From contig NZ_VTLB01000001.1 in NCBI RefSeq assembly GCF_020514235.1, forward strand, positions 186,001 through 250,000: 64,000 nucleotides of DNA, given 5' to 3'. Every line of letters begins with the position of its first letter. Within the stretch, counting starts at the first letter, position 1. This document shows positions 24,934 through 33,901 of this stretch, piece by piece. The stretch is from Synechococcus sp. MU1617 (GTDB lineage Bacteria > Cyanobacteriota > Cyanobacteriia > PCC-6307 > Cyanobiaceae). Below the pieces are notes generated by a model. It was not told the origin of the DNA. It searched no databases and saw nothing but the letters and a program-made list of their open reading frames with translations. The position numbers and the translations under genes are program-made.

Positions 24934-26352
24934 TCAGCTGAGCCATTCGGTGTGGAAGGCGCCCTCCTTGTCGACCCTTTGGTACGTATGGGAGCCGAAG
25001 CAGTCGCGCATCGCCTGAACCAGGTTCTGGGGGAGACGACCGGAGCGGTAGCTGTTGATGTAGTCGAGGGTGCTGCTGAAGCAGGGAACGGGAATACCGG
25101 CCTCGGCGGCGCCGGCCACCACTTGAGCTAGCCCGGGCAGCCGTCTGTTGATCTGCTCAGCGAACCAGGGATCCACCATCAGGTTGGGCAGTTGGGGATC
25201 AGCATCGAAAGCATCCTGTATGCGCTTCAGCAGACGGGCCCGAATGATGCAACCACCCTTCCAAATCTGAGCGATCGATGGCATGTGGAGCTCATAATCG
25301 AGATCCTGGGAGGCGATGCGCAGCAGTTCCATGCCTTGGGCATAACTGGCGATGCAGCTCAGCACCGTGGCGTCCATCAACGGAGCCATGGCGTCATCAG
25401 GCGTCCCCAGATCAAAGTCCTTAACGGCAGGACCCTTGAGGATCGATTCCGCCGCCATGCGCTGAGGCTTCATCGAGCTCATCACCCGTGCATTGAGGGA
25501 GGCATAGATCGTTGGCACAGAAGCGCCCATCTGCAGCGCTGTCACCACGGTCCAGAGTCCCGTGCCCTTCTGGCCAGCCTGGTCGGTGATTTTCTCCACC
25601 AGATCAGTGCCATCGACGGGGTCCTTGGTGCGGAGACACACCTCAGTGATTTCCACCAGATACGACGACAACTCTTCTGTGGCGTTCCATTGACCGAGAA
25701 CGTCGGCCATCTGCACACCGCTCATTCCTTTGACCCGCTTCATCAGGTCGTAGCCCTCGGCAAGGATCTGCTCGATCCCGTATTCGATCCCGTTGTGGAC
25801 CGTTTTGACCAGGTGTCCTGACCCCCCGGGACCGATGTAAGTCACACAAGGTCCGTCTTCGACCTGCGCCGCCATCTTGTTCACGAGGCTCTCGATGGCC
25901 TCGTAGGAGGTCTTGGTTCCTCCGGGCATCATGCTCGGCCCCTCCAGGGCACCTTTGGCGCCTCCGGATACACCCATACCGATGAAGCCGAAACTCTTGC
26001 TCTCGAGTTGCTTCACCCGACGTTCGGTGTCGTGATAGTCGGAGTTGCCTCCATCAATCAGCAGATCGCCTTCTTCGAGATAAGGAGAGAGCTGATCAAC
26101 GACGGCATCGACGGCAGGCCCCGCCTTCACCATCATCAAAATTCTGCGGGGTCGTTCCAGCTTGCAAACGAAATCTTCGAGGTCAGTGGCCCCCTGAATA
26201 TTCTTGTCCTTGCCACGCCCCTGGAGGAAGTCTTCAGTTTTGGCGTAGGTGCGGTTGTAAACAACGCTGGAAAAACCGTTGCGCTCCGCATTAAGGACGA
26301 GGTTCTCGCCCATCACGCCAAGACCAATGAGGCCGAAGTGAGACTTGGACAT
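24934..26352 (-). CDS. gnd: 6-phosphogluconate dehydrogenase, decarboxylating
   Basis: Gnd oxidises 6-phosphogluconate to ribulose 5-phosphate and CO2, producing NADPH. At 472 residues it is the long form. The NADP motif GLGVMGENL is at 10-18, the substrate segment YIGPGGSGHLVKTVHNGIEYG carries the catalytic Lys, and the C-terminal GGCIIRARLL is conserved. It is the first gene of a gnd-pgl-CIA30 run. 137 bp separate it from glgC upstream. Confidence 0.96.
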   Translation of the reverse strand: MSKSHFGLIGLGVMGENLVLNAERNGFSSVVYNRTYAKTEDFLQGRGKDKNIQGATDLEDFVCKLERPRRILMMVKAGPAVDAVVDQLSPYLEEGDLLIDGGNSDYHDTERRVKQLESKSFGFIGMGVSGGAKGALEGPSMMPGGTKTSYEAIESLVNKMAAQVEDGPCVTYIGPGGSGHLVKTVHNGIEYGIEQILAEGYDLMKRVKGMSGVQMADVLGQWNATEELSSYLVEITEVCLRTKDPVDGTDLVEKITDQAGQKGTGLWTVVTALQMGASVPTIYASLNARVMSSMKPQRMAAESILKGPAVKDFDLGTPDDAMAPLMDATVLSCIASYAQGMELLRIASQDLDYELHMPSIAQIWKGGCIIRARLLKRIQDAFDADPQLPNLMVDPWFAEQINRRLPGLAQVVAGAAEAGIPVPCFSSTLDYINSYRSGRLPQNLVQAMRDCFGSHTYQRVDKEGAFHTEWLS

Positions 26353-26488
26353 GGCCTAATGGACCACTAACGATTGACCTCAGTGTGTTGATCTCGGCTG
26401 GTGCTGACTGCAAATCAACCAACAAATGTCAGGAATGAACCATCGGCTCAGGGAGACGGCGGCTCATTCACGCGAGCGCTTCCAGCGC

Positions 26489-27784
26489 TCAGATCACCGT
26501 TCCATCAGCGATGGTGGCGTTTTTCTGAACCACCACGATTCCGTTACGGATGTAGAAGCCCTGATCGGAACGATCGGCCTCCTCCACGTTGTCCTTGTTG
26601 ATGATCGAGACACCCGAACCGATGCGGGTGTTCTTATCGAGGATGGCGCGTTTCACCGTGGTGCCCTTGCCCACGCCAAGAGGAATACCTCCTCGCTCCT
26701 TCAAGACGGCACGTTCGTCGGGCGATTCAAAGAAGTCGGCTCCCATCACCAGCGTGTCTTGAAGGACGCAGTCACTTTCAATCCGGCTGCGGACACCGAG
26801 CACGCAGTGGTGAATGCTGCAGGACTTGAGAATGGATCCCTCGCCAATGATGGAATTGGTGACCTGAACGTCCACCAGCTTGCTGGGGGGCAAGTAACGG
26901 GGGCGGGTGTAGATGGGGAACTTCTCGTCGTAGAAGCTGAAGGGGGGCGTGGGTTGTTGGGTCAGCGCAAGGTTGGCTTCATAGAACGCACCGATGGTGC
27001 CGATGTCTTCCCAGTAGTCGTCGAACACATAGCTCTGAAGCTTGTCGCCCCTCGCGAGAGCCTCGGGAATGATTTCTTTGCCGAAATCCTTGTGGGCGGG
27101 ATGCTTGTCGAGCAGATCAAAGAGGGTTTGACGGCTGAAGACATAAATGCCCATGGAAGCCAGATAAGGCCTTTCCTTGGCTGAATCAGCACTCAGACCG
27201 AAGCGAGAGGTGTCAACAGCCATCTCCAGCAGCGAATCACCCTTGGGCTTTTCACGGAACTCCTTGATCGTGCCGTTTTCGTCGGTCCGCATCAGTCCGA
27301 AAGCCTCGGCCTGCTTGGGATCAACGGGAAGGGCAGCAACGGTGAGATCGGCGCCTGAACGGCGATGGTGCTCAATGAAGAGGCTGTAATCCATCCGGTA
27401 CAGCTGGTCGCCGGAAAGGATCAGATATTCATCAACGTCCCATTCCTGGAACAACCATTGGTACTTGCGTACAGCATCTGCAGTGCCTTCAAACCAGGTG
27501 GGACTGTCAGGGGTCTGCTGGGCTGCGAGCACCTCAACGAACCCTCCACCGAAGGAATTGCTGAGGTTGTAGGTCTGGCTCAGGTGGCGGTTGAGTGACG
27601 CACTGTTGAACTGCGTCATCACGTACATCTTGTTGATGTCGGAATTGATGCAGTTGCTAATCGGAATATCAATCAGTCGATATTTGCCTGCCAGAGGGAC
27701 GGCCGGCTTGGCGCGCATTTTTGTGAGCGGATACAGGCGTGTGCCTGCTCCGCCGCCCAGAATGATGGCCAAAACCCGCTTCAT
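26489..27784 (-). CDS. glgC: glucose-1-phosphate adenylyltransferase (ADP-glucose pyrophosphorylase)
   Basis: GlgC makes ADP-glucose, the committed step of glycogen synthesis. The 431-residue protein has the nucleotidyltransferase signature [20 protein letters not shown] at 10-29, the catalytic-site GDQLYRMD and the C-terminal left-handed beta-helix ([21 protein letters not shown]). The C-terminal [11 protein letters not shown] holds the Lys that in cyanobacterial enzymes binds the activator 3-phosphoglycerate. A 7-bp perfect stem overlaps the stop codon (26474-26490), without a T tract. Confidence 0.96.
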   Translation of the reverse strand: MKRVLAIILGGGAGTRLYPLTKMRAKPAVPLAGKYRLIDIPISNCINSDINKMYVMTQFNSASLNRHLSQTYNLSNSFGGGFVEVLAAQQTPDSPTWFEGTADAVRKYQWLFQEWDVDEYLILSGDQLYRMDYSLFIEHHRRSGADLTVAALPVDPKQAEAFGLMRTDENGTIKEFREKPKGDSLLEMAVDTSRFGLSADSAKERPYLASMGIYVFSRQTLFDLLDKHPAHKDFGKEIIPEALARGDKLQSYVFDDYWEDIGTIGAFYEANLALTQQPTPPFSFYDEKFPIYTRPRYLPPSKLVDVQVTNSIIGEGSILKSCSIHHCVLGVRSRIESDCVLQDTLVMGADFFESPDERAVLKERGGIPLGVGKGTTVKRAILDKNTRIGSGVSIINKDNVEEADRSDQGFYIRNGIVVVQKNATIADGTVI

Positions 27785-27905
27785 GCCGCTGTCCCAAATC
27801 GGCGTTGCCGCAAGAACTTACCGGAGTTTTTGGCTTCTCAACCGTCTTTGGGAAGAATCAGTCGAGATTACTGGGATTCAGTTCGCGACTGAATCGCTCA
27901 AGAGC

Positions 27906-29204
27906 TCAAGAGGCTTCCAAATCGAAGAGTCTTTCGACAATTCGAAGGGCCTGTTGACGATCCTGACGGGTCTGGGGAGCCCGCAGCTGGGTCACCGGCG
28001 TGTGGAGGATTTTGTTGATGATCCCTTTGCTCAAGGCTTCGACCACCTTGCGTTCCCGGGCTGAGAAATCAGGACCCATTCGGCTGAGGGCTTTCTGGAG
28101 TTCCTCCGAGCGGATCGACTCCATCGAGGAGCGCAGCTGGTTGATGGTCGGCACAGCCTCGAGGCTGTCCCACCACTCGAGGAACTGCTGCGCTTCCTGC
28201 TGAAGCAACTGCTCAGCCTCCCGGGCCATGGCCTGACGGGCTTCCTGGTTACGGGCAACGACCTCTTGAAGGTCATCCACATCGTGGGATTCAACGCCGT
28301 CCACATCGGCAGCATCAGCAGCGATGTTGCGCGGCACCCCGATATCAATCAAGCGAAGCTTGCTGCGCCGGTTCAGAGGAGCCAGACGCGCGGCATCGAT
28401 GATCGGATCATCTGCGGCGGTACTGGTGAACATCAGCGAGCAGGTGCTCAGATACTGATCCAGATCCGTGAGCGGCCGGCACTGAACAGGAAGATCGGGG
28501 AAATCGGCCGACAGCTGTTCGGCCCGTTCAACGGTGCGGTTCAACAGAACAACACCCGAGGCACCTTTCGCCTGAAGGTGCTGAAGCAACAGACGGCTCA
28601 TGCGCCCGGCACCGACAACGGCAATCTGCTCGCTTTCCAGGGTGACCAGCTGATCCAGTCCCCGGGATTGACCAAGCTTGAGCTGGGCGAGCTCAACGGC
28701 CGCTGAGCTGATCGAAACGGCCCCTGTTCCGAGGTTGGTTTCGCTGCGGACACGTTTGCCCGTGGTGACGGCCTGCGTGAGCAAACGATTCAGGATCGGA
28801 CCCAGGGATTTGTGCTCCTGGCCGAGCCGCATCATTTTTTTCACCTGGGAGAGGATTTGACCTTCCCCCAGCACAAGGCTGTCGAGACCTGCTGCCACCC
28901 GCATCAGATGGTCGACAGCGTCTTCGTGGTGATAACTGAACAGGTGAGGGGTCAGCTCCCCTGTCTCAAGGCCGGAGTGACTGCTGAGGAAGTCGCTAAC
29001 AGCAGACACGCCGAGGTCCGGATTGCGGACCAAGGTGTAAATCTCAAGGCGATTGCAGGTGCTGAGGATCGATGCCTCGAGCACCTGCTCATTGCCGCGG
29101 AGGGATTGAAGGGACGTCTCCATGGTCTGCTCAGGGATGCTGAGCCGTTCCCGGATCTCCACCGGTGCCGTGCGATGACTGAGGCCGACGACGGAGATAT
29201 GCAT
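27906..29204 (-). CDS. hemA: glutamyl-tRNA reductase
   Basis: HemA reduces Glu-tRNA(Glu) to glutamate-1-semialdehyde, the first committed step of heme, chlorophyll and bilin synthesis. The 432-residue protein has the catalytic Cys50 in STCNRLEIY, and the hinge and tRNA-recognition region GLDSLVLGEGQILSQVKKM. The NADPH domain has VVGAGRMSRLLLQHL, and a C-terminal dimerisation helix follows. It lies 31 bp downstream of glpX, linking the Calvin cycle and tetrapyrrole genes in one probable transcript. Confidence 0.96.
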   Translation of the reverse strand: MHISVVGLSHRTAPVEIRERLSIPEQTMETSLQSLRGNEQVLEASILSTCNRLEIYTLVRNPDLGVSAVSDFLSSHSGLETGELTPHLFSYHHEDAVDHLMRVAAGLDSLVLGEGQILSQVKKMMRLGQEHKSLGPILNRLLTQAVTTGKRVRSETNLGTGAVSISSAAVELAQLKLGQSRGLDQLVTLESEQIAVVGAGRMSRLLLQHLQAKGASGVVLLNRTVERAEQLSADFPDLPVQCRPLTDLDQYLSTCSLMFTSTAADDPIIDAARLAPLNRRSKLRLIDIGVPRNIAADAADVDGVESHDVDDLQEVVARNQEARQAMAREAEQLLQQEAQQFLEWWDSLEAVPTINQLRSSMESIRSEELQKALSRMGPDFSARERKVVEALSKGIINKILHTPVTQLRAPQTRQDRQQALRIVERLFDLEAS

Positions 29205-29235
29205 GAAGACGTTCCTCTCAACCAGTGGGTGACGA

Positions 29236-30240
29236 TCAGCTCAGAGCGATGCTCTGGGCGCCGTCTTTGATGTGCACGGTGTTGGTGAAGCGGCAGGTGT
29301 TGTCCAGATTGCTAATCACCAGGCTGCTAGTGCGGGTGCAGTCCTTTTCGAACTTAACGCCATTGAAGAGCAGACCATCAGTGATGCCGCTGCCAGCGAA
29401 ACAAACATGCTCGCCGCAGGCCAGCTCCTCTGCTTCGTAGACCTTGTCGGGATCGCTGATGCCCATCTCAGAGAGACGCGCCAGGTTGCCCTCTTTGGTC
29501 ATGTCAGCCCATTCGGAGGTCTGAGCAATCGCAGGGTCGTACACCAGTTGACCCTGGAAGTGACCACCAAGAGCGCGCATGGCAGCGGCGGAAATCACAC
29601 CTTCAGGGGCAGCACCAATGCCCATCAGGCAGTGGGTTCCGGTGCCAGCAAAACCGCAGGCAATGGCGGCCTGAACGTCGCCGTCGGAGATGGGCTGGAT
29701 GCGAGCACCGGTGGCACGGATCTCAGCGATCAGATCCTTGTGACGAGCACGATCCATCACCACGATGTTCAGCTCGTCGACGGGGAGACCCAGGCACTCG
29801 CTGAGGATCTTGATGTTTTCAGTGGCCGATTTACGGATGTCCACTTTGCCCTTGGCAGCCGGAGGAGCAGCCAGCTTCTTCATGTAGAAGTCGGGGGCGT
29901 TGAACAGACCACCGCGATCGGAAGCGGCGAGAACAGCCATCGAGCCGCGCTGGTTGAAGGCGCAAAGGTTGGTGCCTTCGCAAGGGTCGACAGCGAAATC
30001 CACGCCAGGGCCAGTGCCGGTGCCGACCTCTTCTCCGATGTAGAGCATCGGGGCTTCATCACGTTCCCCCTCGCCAATCACGATGCGGCCCTGCATCTGG
30101 ATCTGATTCATGCGCTTGCGCATGGCATCGACGGCCAATGCATCCGCTTCATCCTTCAGGCCTTTGCCGGAGAGCGAGGCGGAAGCGATGGCGGCCTGCT
30201 CGACGATCTCGAGAATTTCCTGAATGAGGGTCTGATCCAC
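29236..30240 (-). CDS. glpX: class II fructose-1,6-/sedoheptulose-1,7-bisphosphatase
   Basis: The dual-function F/SBPase dephosphorylates both bisphosphates in the Calvin cycle and is essential for carbon fixation in cyanobacteria. The 334-residue GlpX-type protein has [19 protein letters not shown] (about 55-73) and [20 protein letters not shown] (about 86-105), with metal-binding acidic residues. ATGAR and [11 protein letters not shown] lie in the middle. It is divergent from rpe across 150 bp. A long open frame on the opposite strand is an artefact of codon composition. Confidence 0.95.
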   Translation of the reverse strand: MDQTLIQEILEIVEQAAIASASLSGKGLKDEADALAVDAMRKRMNQIQMQGRIVIGEGERDEAPMLYIGEEVGTGTGPGVDFAVDPCEGTNLCAFNQRGSMAVLAASDRGGLFNAPDFYMKKLAAPPAAKGKVDIRKSATENIKILSECLGLPVDELNIVVMDRARHKDLIAEIRATGARIQPISDGDVQAAIACGFAGTGTHCLMGIGAAPEGVISAAAMRALGGHFQGQLVYDPAIAQTSEWADMTKEGNLARLSEMGISDPDKVYEAEELACGEHVCFAGSGITDGLLFNGVKFEKDCTRTSSLVISNLDNTCRFTNTVHIKDGAQSIALS

Positions 30241-30390
30241 GGGACTCCGGATGAGGTGGGACGGGTTGGCGAGATCTCCTGGACGGGCAGTTGGCCGTCG
30301 CCGCAGTGGATCTCGACGTCTGAGCGCGGCTCACTGTATCAGTGGTTGCAGGAGTCCCTAAAATCTCCCGGCAAATCGCGCTCCTCATCC

Positions 30391-31074
30391 ATGAGCACCA
30401 AGCCCCTGGTGATCTCGCCGTCGATCCTGTCGGCTGACTTCTCACGCCTCGGCGAAGAAGTGAAAGCCGTGGATGAAGCCGGTGCAGATTGGATCCATGT
30501 GGATGTGATGGACGGCCGCTTTGTTCCGAACATCACCATTGGACCGCTGATTGTTGAGGCGCTGCGTCCGGTGACCCAGAAGCCCCTGGACGTTCACCTG
30601 ATGATTGTTGAGCCGGAGAAGTACGTCCCCGACTTCGCCAAAGCCGGCGCGGACATCATTTCTGTTCAGGTTGAAGCCTGCCCGCATCTGCATCGCAACC
30701 TGGCTCAGATCAAGGACCTGGGCAAAAAAGCAGGTGCAGTCCTGAATCCCTCAACTCCGATCGACACCCTCGAGTACTGCCTCGAGCTCTGCGACTTGGT
30801 GTTGATCATGAGCGTCAACCCCGGTTTTGGTGGCCAAAGTTTCATCGAAAGCCAGGTCCAGAAAATCCGCGACCTGCGCCGCATGTGCGACGAGAAGGGC
30901 CTCGATCCCTGGATCGAAGTGGATGGCGGCATCAAAGCTGGCAATGCCTGGAAGGTGATCGAAGCAGGTGCCAACGCGATTGTGTCCGGCTCCGGTGTGT
31001 TCAACCAACCCGATTACGCCGAAGCGATCAAAGGCATCCGCAACAGCAGCAGTAAGGAAGCTGTTCTTGCTTGA
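30391..31074 (+). CDS. rpe: ribulose-phosphate 3-epimerase
   Basis: Rpe interconverts ribulose and xylulose 5-phosphates in the Calvin and pentose phosphate pathways. The ATG at 30391 ([20 protein letters not shown]) gives 227 residues. TIM-barrel signatures are [30 protein letters not shown] and EVDGGI. A strong intrinsic terminator follows 25 bp after the stop. It faces away from glpX, so the shared 150-bp region holds both promoters. Confidence 0.96.
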   Translation: MSTKPLVISPSILSADFSRLGEEVKAVDEAGADWIHVDVMDGRFVPNITIGPLIVEALRPVTQKPLDVHLMIVEPEKYVPDFAKAGADIISVQVEACPHLHRNLAQIKDLGKKAGAVLNPSTPIDTLEYCLELCDLVLIMSVNPGFGGQSFIESQVQKIRDLRRMCDEKGLDPWIEVDGGIKAGNAWKVIEAGANAIVSGSGVFNQPDYAEAIKGIRNSSSKEAVLA

Positions 31075-31099
31075 TCAGCAGGCCATCAAATGAGCACCA

Positions 31100-31129
31100 A
31101 AGCCCGGCAGCCAATGCCGGGCTTTTTTG
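31100..31129 (+). terminator. rho-independent terminator of rpe
   Basis: AAGCCCGGCA (31100-31109) pairs perfectly with TGCCGGGCTT (31115-31124) around GCCAA and is followed by a run of T. It lies 25 bp past the rpe stop. Confidence 0.92.
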
Positions 31130-31226
31130 TGATCACTTCAAGAAAGAACCAAGCCCTTGAGCAGTTTCATCATCTTCAAAGATTTGATAGCCACACTGAT
31201 GCGATCAAGGGTCCGATAATCGTGGG

Positions 31227-31355
31227 ATGAATGATGACGTCAAACTGGTTACAGCATTCCTAGCCCTAAATGCTGGCGTGATTTCATTAGTTTTCGCAGG
31301 TTATCTCAAAGGCAGCATGAATATTGGCGCCGTCCTGCAACATTTAGTTCAATAG
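31227..31355 (+). CDS. 42-residue membrane microprotein candidate
   Basis: The frame reads MNDDVKLVTAFLALNAGVIS, continues through a hydrophobic stretch to AGYLKGSMNI and ends at TAG. It would form one membrane helix (about 7-26) with an acidic N-terminus and a short amphipathic tail. Small single-helix proteins often join photosynthetic or respiratory complexes in cyanobacteria, but no family is recognised. GTGGG just before the ATG is a poor ribosome site. Confidence 0.45.
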   Translation: MNDDVKLVTAFLALNAGVISLVFAGYLKGSMNIGAVLQHLVQ

Positions 31356-31573
31356 ATTTATTTGCTTCGTGCTACATCAGGCTTCGTATCCCCCTGCCAC
31401 TTGAGTTGAAATGCGGATGACCAGCGCAGCCCCTCTGGACCAAACTGGAAATGTCGAAGTCGGAGGCGTCCAATGCGTGACGACAGTCCAACTGAGCAGG
31501 GTCTAGAAGCTGCCTGACTGGCCTGACTAGCCATACAGCCAGACGCTTCGTTCAGCTTCAAAGAACGCCAACA

Positions 31574-31612
31574 AGGAAGGTCATCCCGTTGCAGGGGTGG
31601 CCTTCCTTTTTG
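31574..31612 (+). terminator. strong intrinsic terminator without an obvious gene
   Basis: A 15-bp stem pairs AAGGAAGGTCATCCC (31574-31588) with GGGGTGGCCTTCCTT (31595-31609), including two G-U pairs, around a 6-nt loop and followed by TTT. It implies a transcript coming from upstream on the plus strand: either the 42-codon frame or a small RNA. Confidence 0.8.
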
Positions 31613-31995
31613 TCCGTTGGCCTGATGCACATCTTGAGAGGCCAACCACCCCCTGGATGGACATCACGCCAATCAGTGACGTTGATCACAGAACAAGATT
31701 GAAGAGCATGGAATTATTCCAGGACGCGATGGACCACAGGTCACGACGCGAGATTCACGCATAACTGGGAGAACAGCATTAGCAGACGAGGAATCCACCC
31801 ACTTCTACGAGGTCTTGAACGGTCTCAACAGGTGACACCCTCAAGACCTGCCTCGCCGCTGTCTGGTCTGGAATCGGCACAACGAAAACGTTATCTGCGT
31901 TCGGAAGCTGAAGACGCCGAAGCGTTCCAACAACGAGTCAGACATCGCTCATCTCAGTGAGACCTTGTTGGCCCGCAGGTGCTGATTTGATTTGT

Positions 31996-32031
31996 CCTGG
32001 GGCTCAAAGAGGTTTGAGTTCACATCCCAGG
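31996..32031. repeat. nested inverted repeat
   Basis: Outer arms CCTGGG (31996-32001) and CCCAGG (32026-32031) enclose inner arms CTCAAA (32003-32008) and TTTGAG (32013-32018). It would form a two-stage hairpin in RNA. No T tract follows. Confidence 0.5.
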
Positions 32032-32042
32032 GGTAATGGCGT

Positions 32043-32112
32043 GGGGGGAGAGTCCATGTGGACCTCGATCCCCCCTCAGTGATGGGGAGAGTCCGTTAGG
32101 CCTCGATCCCCT
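32043..32112. repeat. tandem pair of related G/C hairpins
   Basis: Two consecutive modules share GGGGAGAGTCC at the left arm and CCTCGATCCCC at the right arm (about 32043-32075 and 32084-32112). The loops differ (ATGT, GTTA) and the outer G and C runs change length together (six G with six C, then four with four), as expected for selection on base pairing. Only two copies exist, so this is not a CRISPR array. Confidence 0.6.
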
Positions 32113-32151
32113 TGTGGCGGCCGCTTTCGCTGCCAGACCCACATCTCCACC

Positions 32152-32295
32152 ATGCAGGACATCCACAGCTACAGGCATGCAGCTCAACAATCTCTTCCAC
32201 TGTTGGTGTTCTGGTTTTACAGACTGAACCGGCGTGCGCCATCGCTGAAATGGGGGATCTGGGCCAAAGAATTAATCCCTCATCTGGGGGATTGA
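32152..32295 (+). CDS. possible 47-residue small protein
   Basis: The frame begins MQDIHSYRHAAQQSLPLLVF, continues FWFYRLNRRAP and ends WAKELIPHLGD and stop. It is basic and aromatic with a short hydrophobic run. Other frames are also open here, and there is no clear ribosome site, so support is weak. Confidence 0.22.
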   Translation: MQDIHSYRHAAQQSLPLLVFWFYRLNRRAPSLKWGIWAKELIPHLGD

Positions 32296-32415
32296 ATCGA
32301 AGACAAAAAACTCATTACGATGAATACAACAAAAAAGCAATAAGTTCATGCACAGATGCATCCTGTCACAGATTCAACTGAAGTTGTCAGAGTCTTTCTC
32401 GTTCAGGAATGCAGA

Positions 32416-32919
32416 ATGAATCAACAAAGCAACTCCTCCGTCATGAAGAATATTTTTTCCGGACTTATTACTGGAGTCGTGATGACGACGGTCGTGAATC
32501 AACCAGCCCTAGCCAACAACACATACTCCAGGACAAAGACTTGCTATCAGAATCAATACGTTGAGACTTACCATCCCGGAACCCGGGACAAGCCTGGGTA
32601 CGTCAGCAGTCGAGAGGAAAGGGTCGAACGCCCTTGTCCCAAGACCCTGCATTTCCATGGGCGCAAAAGCCATAAGCACCAGCAGGGGCACCGCGCCCAT
32701 AACCATCCAGATCATTCACCAACAACGTCAAGCGGAAAAACCGTCGTCGTGGACCATTCTGCTGTGGACAACAATTCCTGTTTGGAAGGAAGCCTCGCTG
32801 GCGGTGTTCTTGGGGGAGCCTTGGGAGGCGCACTCGCCAAAAAGGACAACTGGATCTGGTCGATTCCCGCTGGGGCCGTTGGCGGTGCCCTGGTCGGATG
32901 TCAGATCGATGGCGGGTGA
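32416..32919 (+). CDS. exported glycine-zipper protein with His-rich linker
   Basis: The 167-residue protein (ATG 32416; internal ATG 32443 is a plausible alternative) has a signal peptide ending at PALA, just before NNTYSRTKTCYQ. A cysteine-containing mature N-terminus, a histidine-rich stretch (HFHGRKSHKHQQGHRAHNHPDH, about 80-100) and a C-terminal glycine zipper (GSLAGGVLGGALGGALAKK through IPAGAVGGALVGCQ) follow. Glycine-zipper domains of this sort insert in or span membranes in outer-membrane-associated proteins. The His-rich part may bind metal. The function is unknown. Confidence 0.72.
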   Translation: MNQQSNSSVMKNIFSGLITGVVMTTVVNQPALANNTYSRTKTCYQNQYVETYHPGTRDKPGYVSSREERVERPCPKTLHFHGRKSHKHQQGHRAHNHPDHSPTTSSGKTVVVDHSAVDNNSCLEGSLAGGVLGGALGGALAKKDNWIWSIPAGAVGGALVGCQIDGG

Positions 32920-32948
32920 TCACCTCTCGAGTGCACACAGAAAACTGG

Positions 32949-33863
32949 TCAGAAAAACCAGCCGTAACTGTGCAAGCCAATGCCCAGCAGATTCACGCCG
33001 ATGTAGCAAACAGCGATCACAACAAGACCCACCACCGCAACAAGAGCTGGGCGTCGACCCTGCCAACCGCGGCTGAGGCGGGTGTGCAGATAAGCGGCGT
33101 AGACCAGCCAGCAGATCAAGGCCCAGGTTTCCTTGGGATCCCAGCTCCAGTAGCTGCCCCAGGCTTCATTCGCCCAAACAGCACCACTCACGATGCCCAC
33201 CGTGAGCATCAAAAAGCCAACTGTGATGGTGCGGTAGCTGAGGCTGTCGAGTTGTTCATTGGTGCTCAACTGCACCGATTGCAGCTGAACAGAACCACCG
33301 TTGGCGATCGAGGCAGCCTGACGAAATCCACCACTGCCAATGGAACTGCTGCGAAGTTCCAGAGCCTGGTCACGATCCGTGACCAACACCGCCAAGGAGA
33401 GCAGCGATCCCACCAGCAAGGCGGCATAGCTCACCATGATCACGCTCACGTGCATGACCAACCAGCTGGAGCGCAGGGCAGGAACAAGGGGCGCCGCCGA
33501 TTGCAATTGATCCGGCAAAGCAAAGCTGGCAAAGGCAATGCAACCAAGACCCATGGGTGTGGCTGCTGCTGCCACGATGGGGGAAGGCCAGGCCCGTTCC
33601 ACCAACAACTGGGTGAGGGTGCAGGCCCAGGCCAGAAAACACAGGGATTCGTAGAGGTTGCTGATCGGGAAGTGGCCGGATTGCCACCAACGCAGAATCA
33701 GCTGTGTCGTGAACAGCAGGTTGGCAACAGCCACCAACAAGCGAACCAAGCCTGCACGGGACTGACTGGACACCGCCCAGAAGGCCAAGGGCATGGCCAG
33801 CAACAGCAACACGAAACCAGCAAATCCAAGACTGGTGACCAGCTCAAAAGGCGTGTTCAGCAC
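32949..33863 (-). CDS. ccsA: cytochrome c biogenesis protein CcsA (system II)
   Basis: CcsA exports and presents heme for covalent attachment to c-type cytochromes at the lumenal face of the thylakoid, together with Ccs1. The 304-residue polytopic protein has the WWD-type heme-handling domain [22 protein letters not shown] near the C-terminus and conserved His residues (LHSYGWFF). The GTG at 33863 ([14 protein letters not shown]) leaves 38 bp to the lptF/G stop. A longer frame would overlap that gene by 64 bp. Confidence 0.92.
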   Translation of the reverse strand: MLNTPFELVTSLGFAGFVLLLLAMPLAFWAVSSQSRAGLVRLLVAVANLLFTTQLILRWWQSGHFPISNLYESLCFLAWACTLTQLLVERAWPSPIVAAAATPMGLGCIAFASFALPDQLQSAAPLVPALRSSWLVMHVSVIMVSYAALLVGSLLSLAVLVTDRDQALELRSSSIGSGGFRQAASIANGGSVQLQSVQLSTNEQLDSLSYRTITVGFLMLTVGIVSGAVWANEAWGSYWSWDPKETWALICWLVYAAYLHTRLSRGWQGRRPALVAVVGLVVIAVCYIGVNLLGIGLHSYGWFF

Positions 33864-33901
33864 ACCATTCCCCGAAGACACGCCGATTCTGCCTCGGCCA
33901 A

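Larger units (their letters stand above)
31130..32415. other. gene-poor 1.29-kb stretch with small frames and structured repeats
   Basis: Between the rpe terminator and the glycine-zipper gene no standard gene is visible. The stretch holds a 42-codon membrane microprotein candidate (31227-31355), an orphan intrinsic terminator (31574-31612), a large nested stem-loop (31996-32031), two tandem G/C-rich hairpins (32043-32112) and a 47-codon frame (32152-32295). The part at 31620-31990 shows nothing I can support. Confidence 0.6.

Noticed and set aside
29272-30390. Open frame on the plus strand running antisense through glpX and in frame into rpe (about 600 codons in total)
   Set aside because: The first part mirrors glpX codon composition and has no recognisable domain. 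Rpe homology begins exactly at the ATG at 30391, so this is a composition artefact of GC-rich codons.
31358-31645. 95-codon minus-strand frame in the gene-poor stretch
   Set aside because: It crosses the strong plus-strand terminator and has a compositionally odd, domain-free product.
32043-32112. CRISPR-like repeat pair
   Set aside because: Only two copies, imperfect and self-complementary, with no unique spacer series or cas genes.
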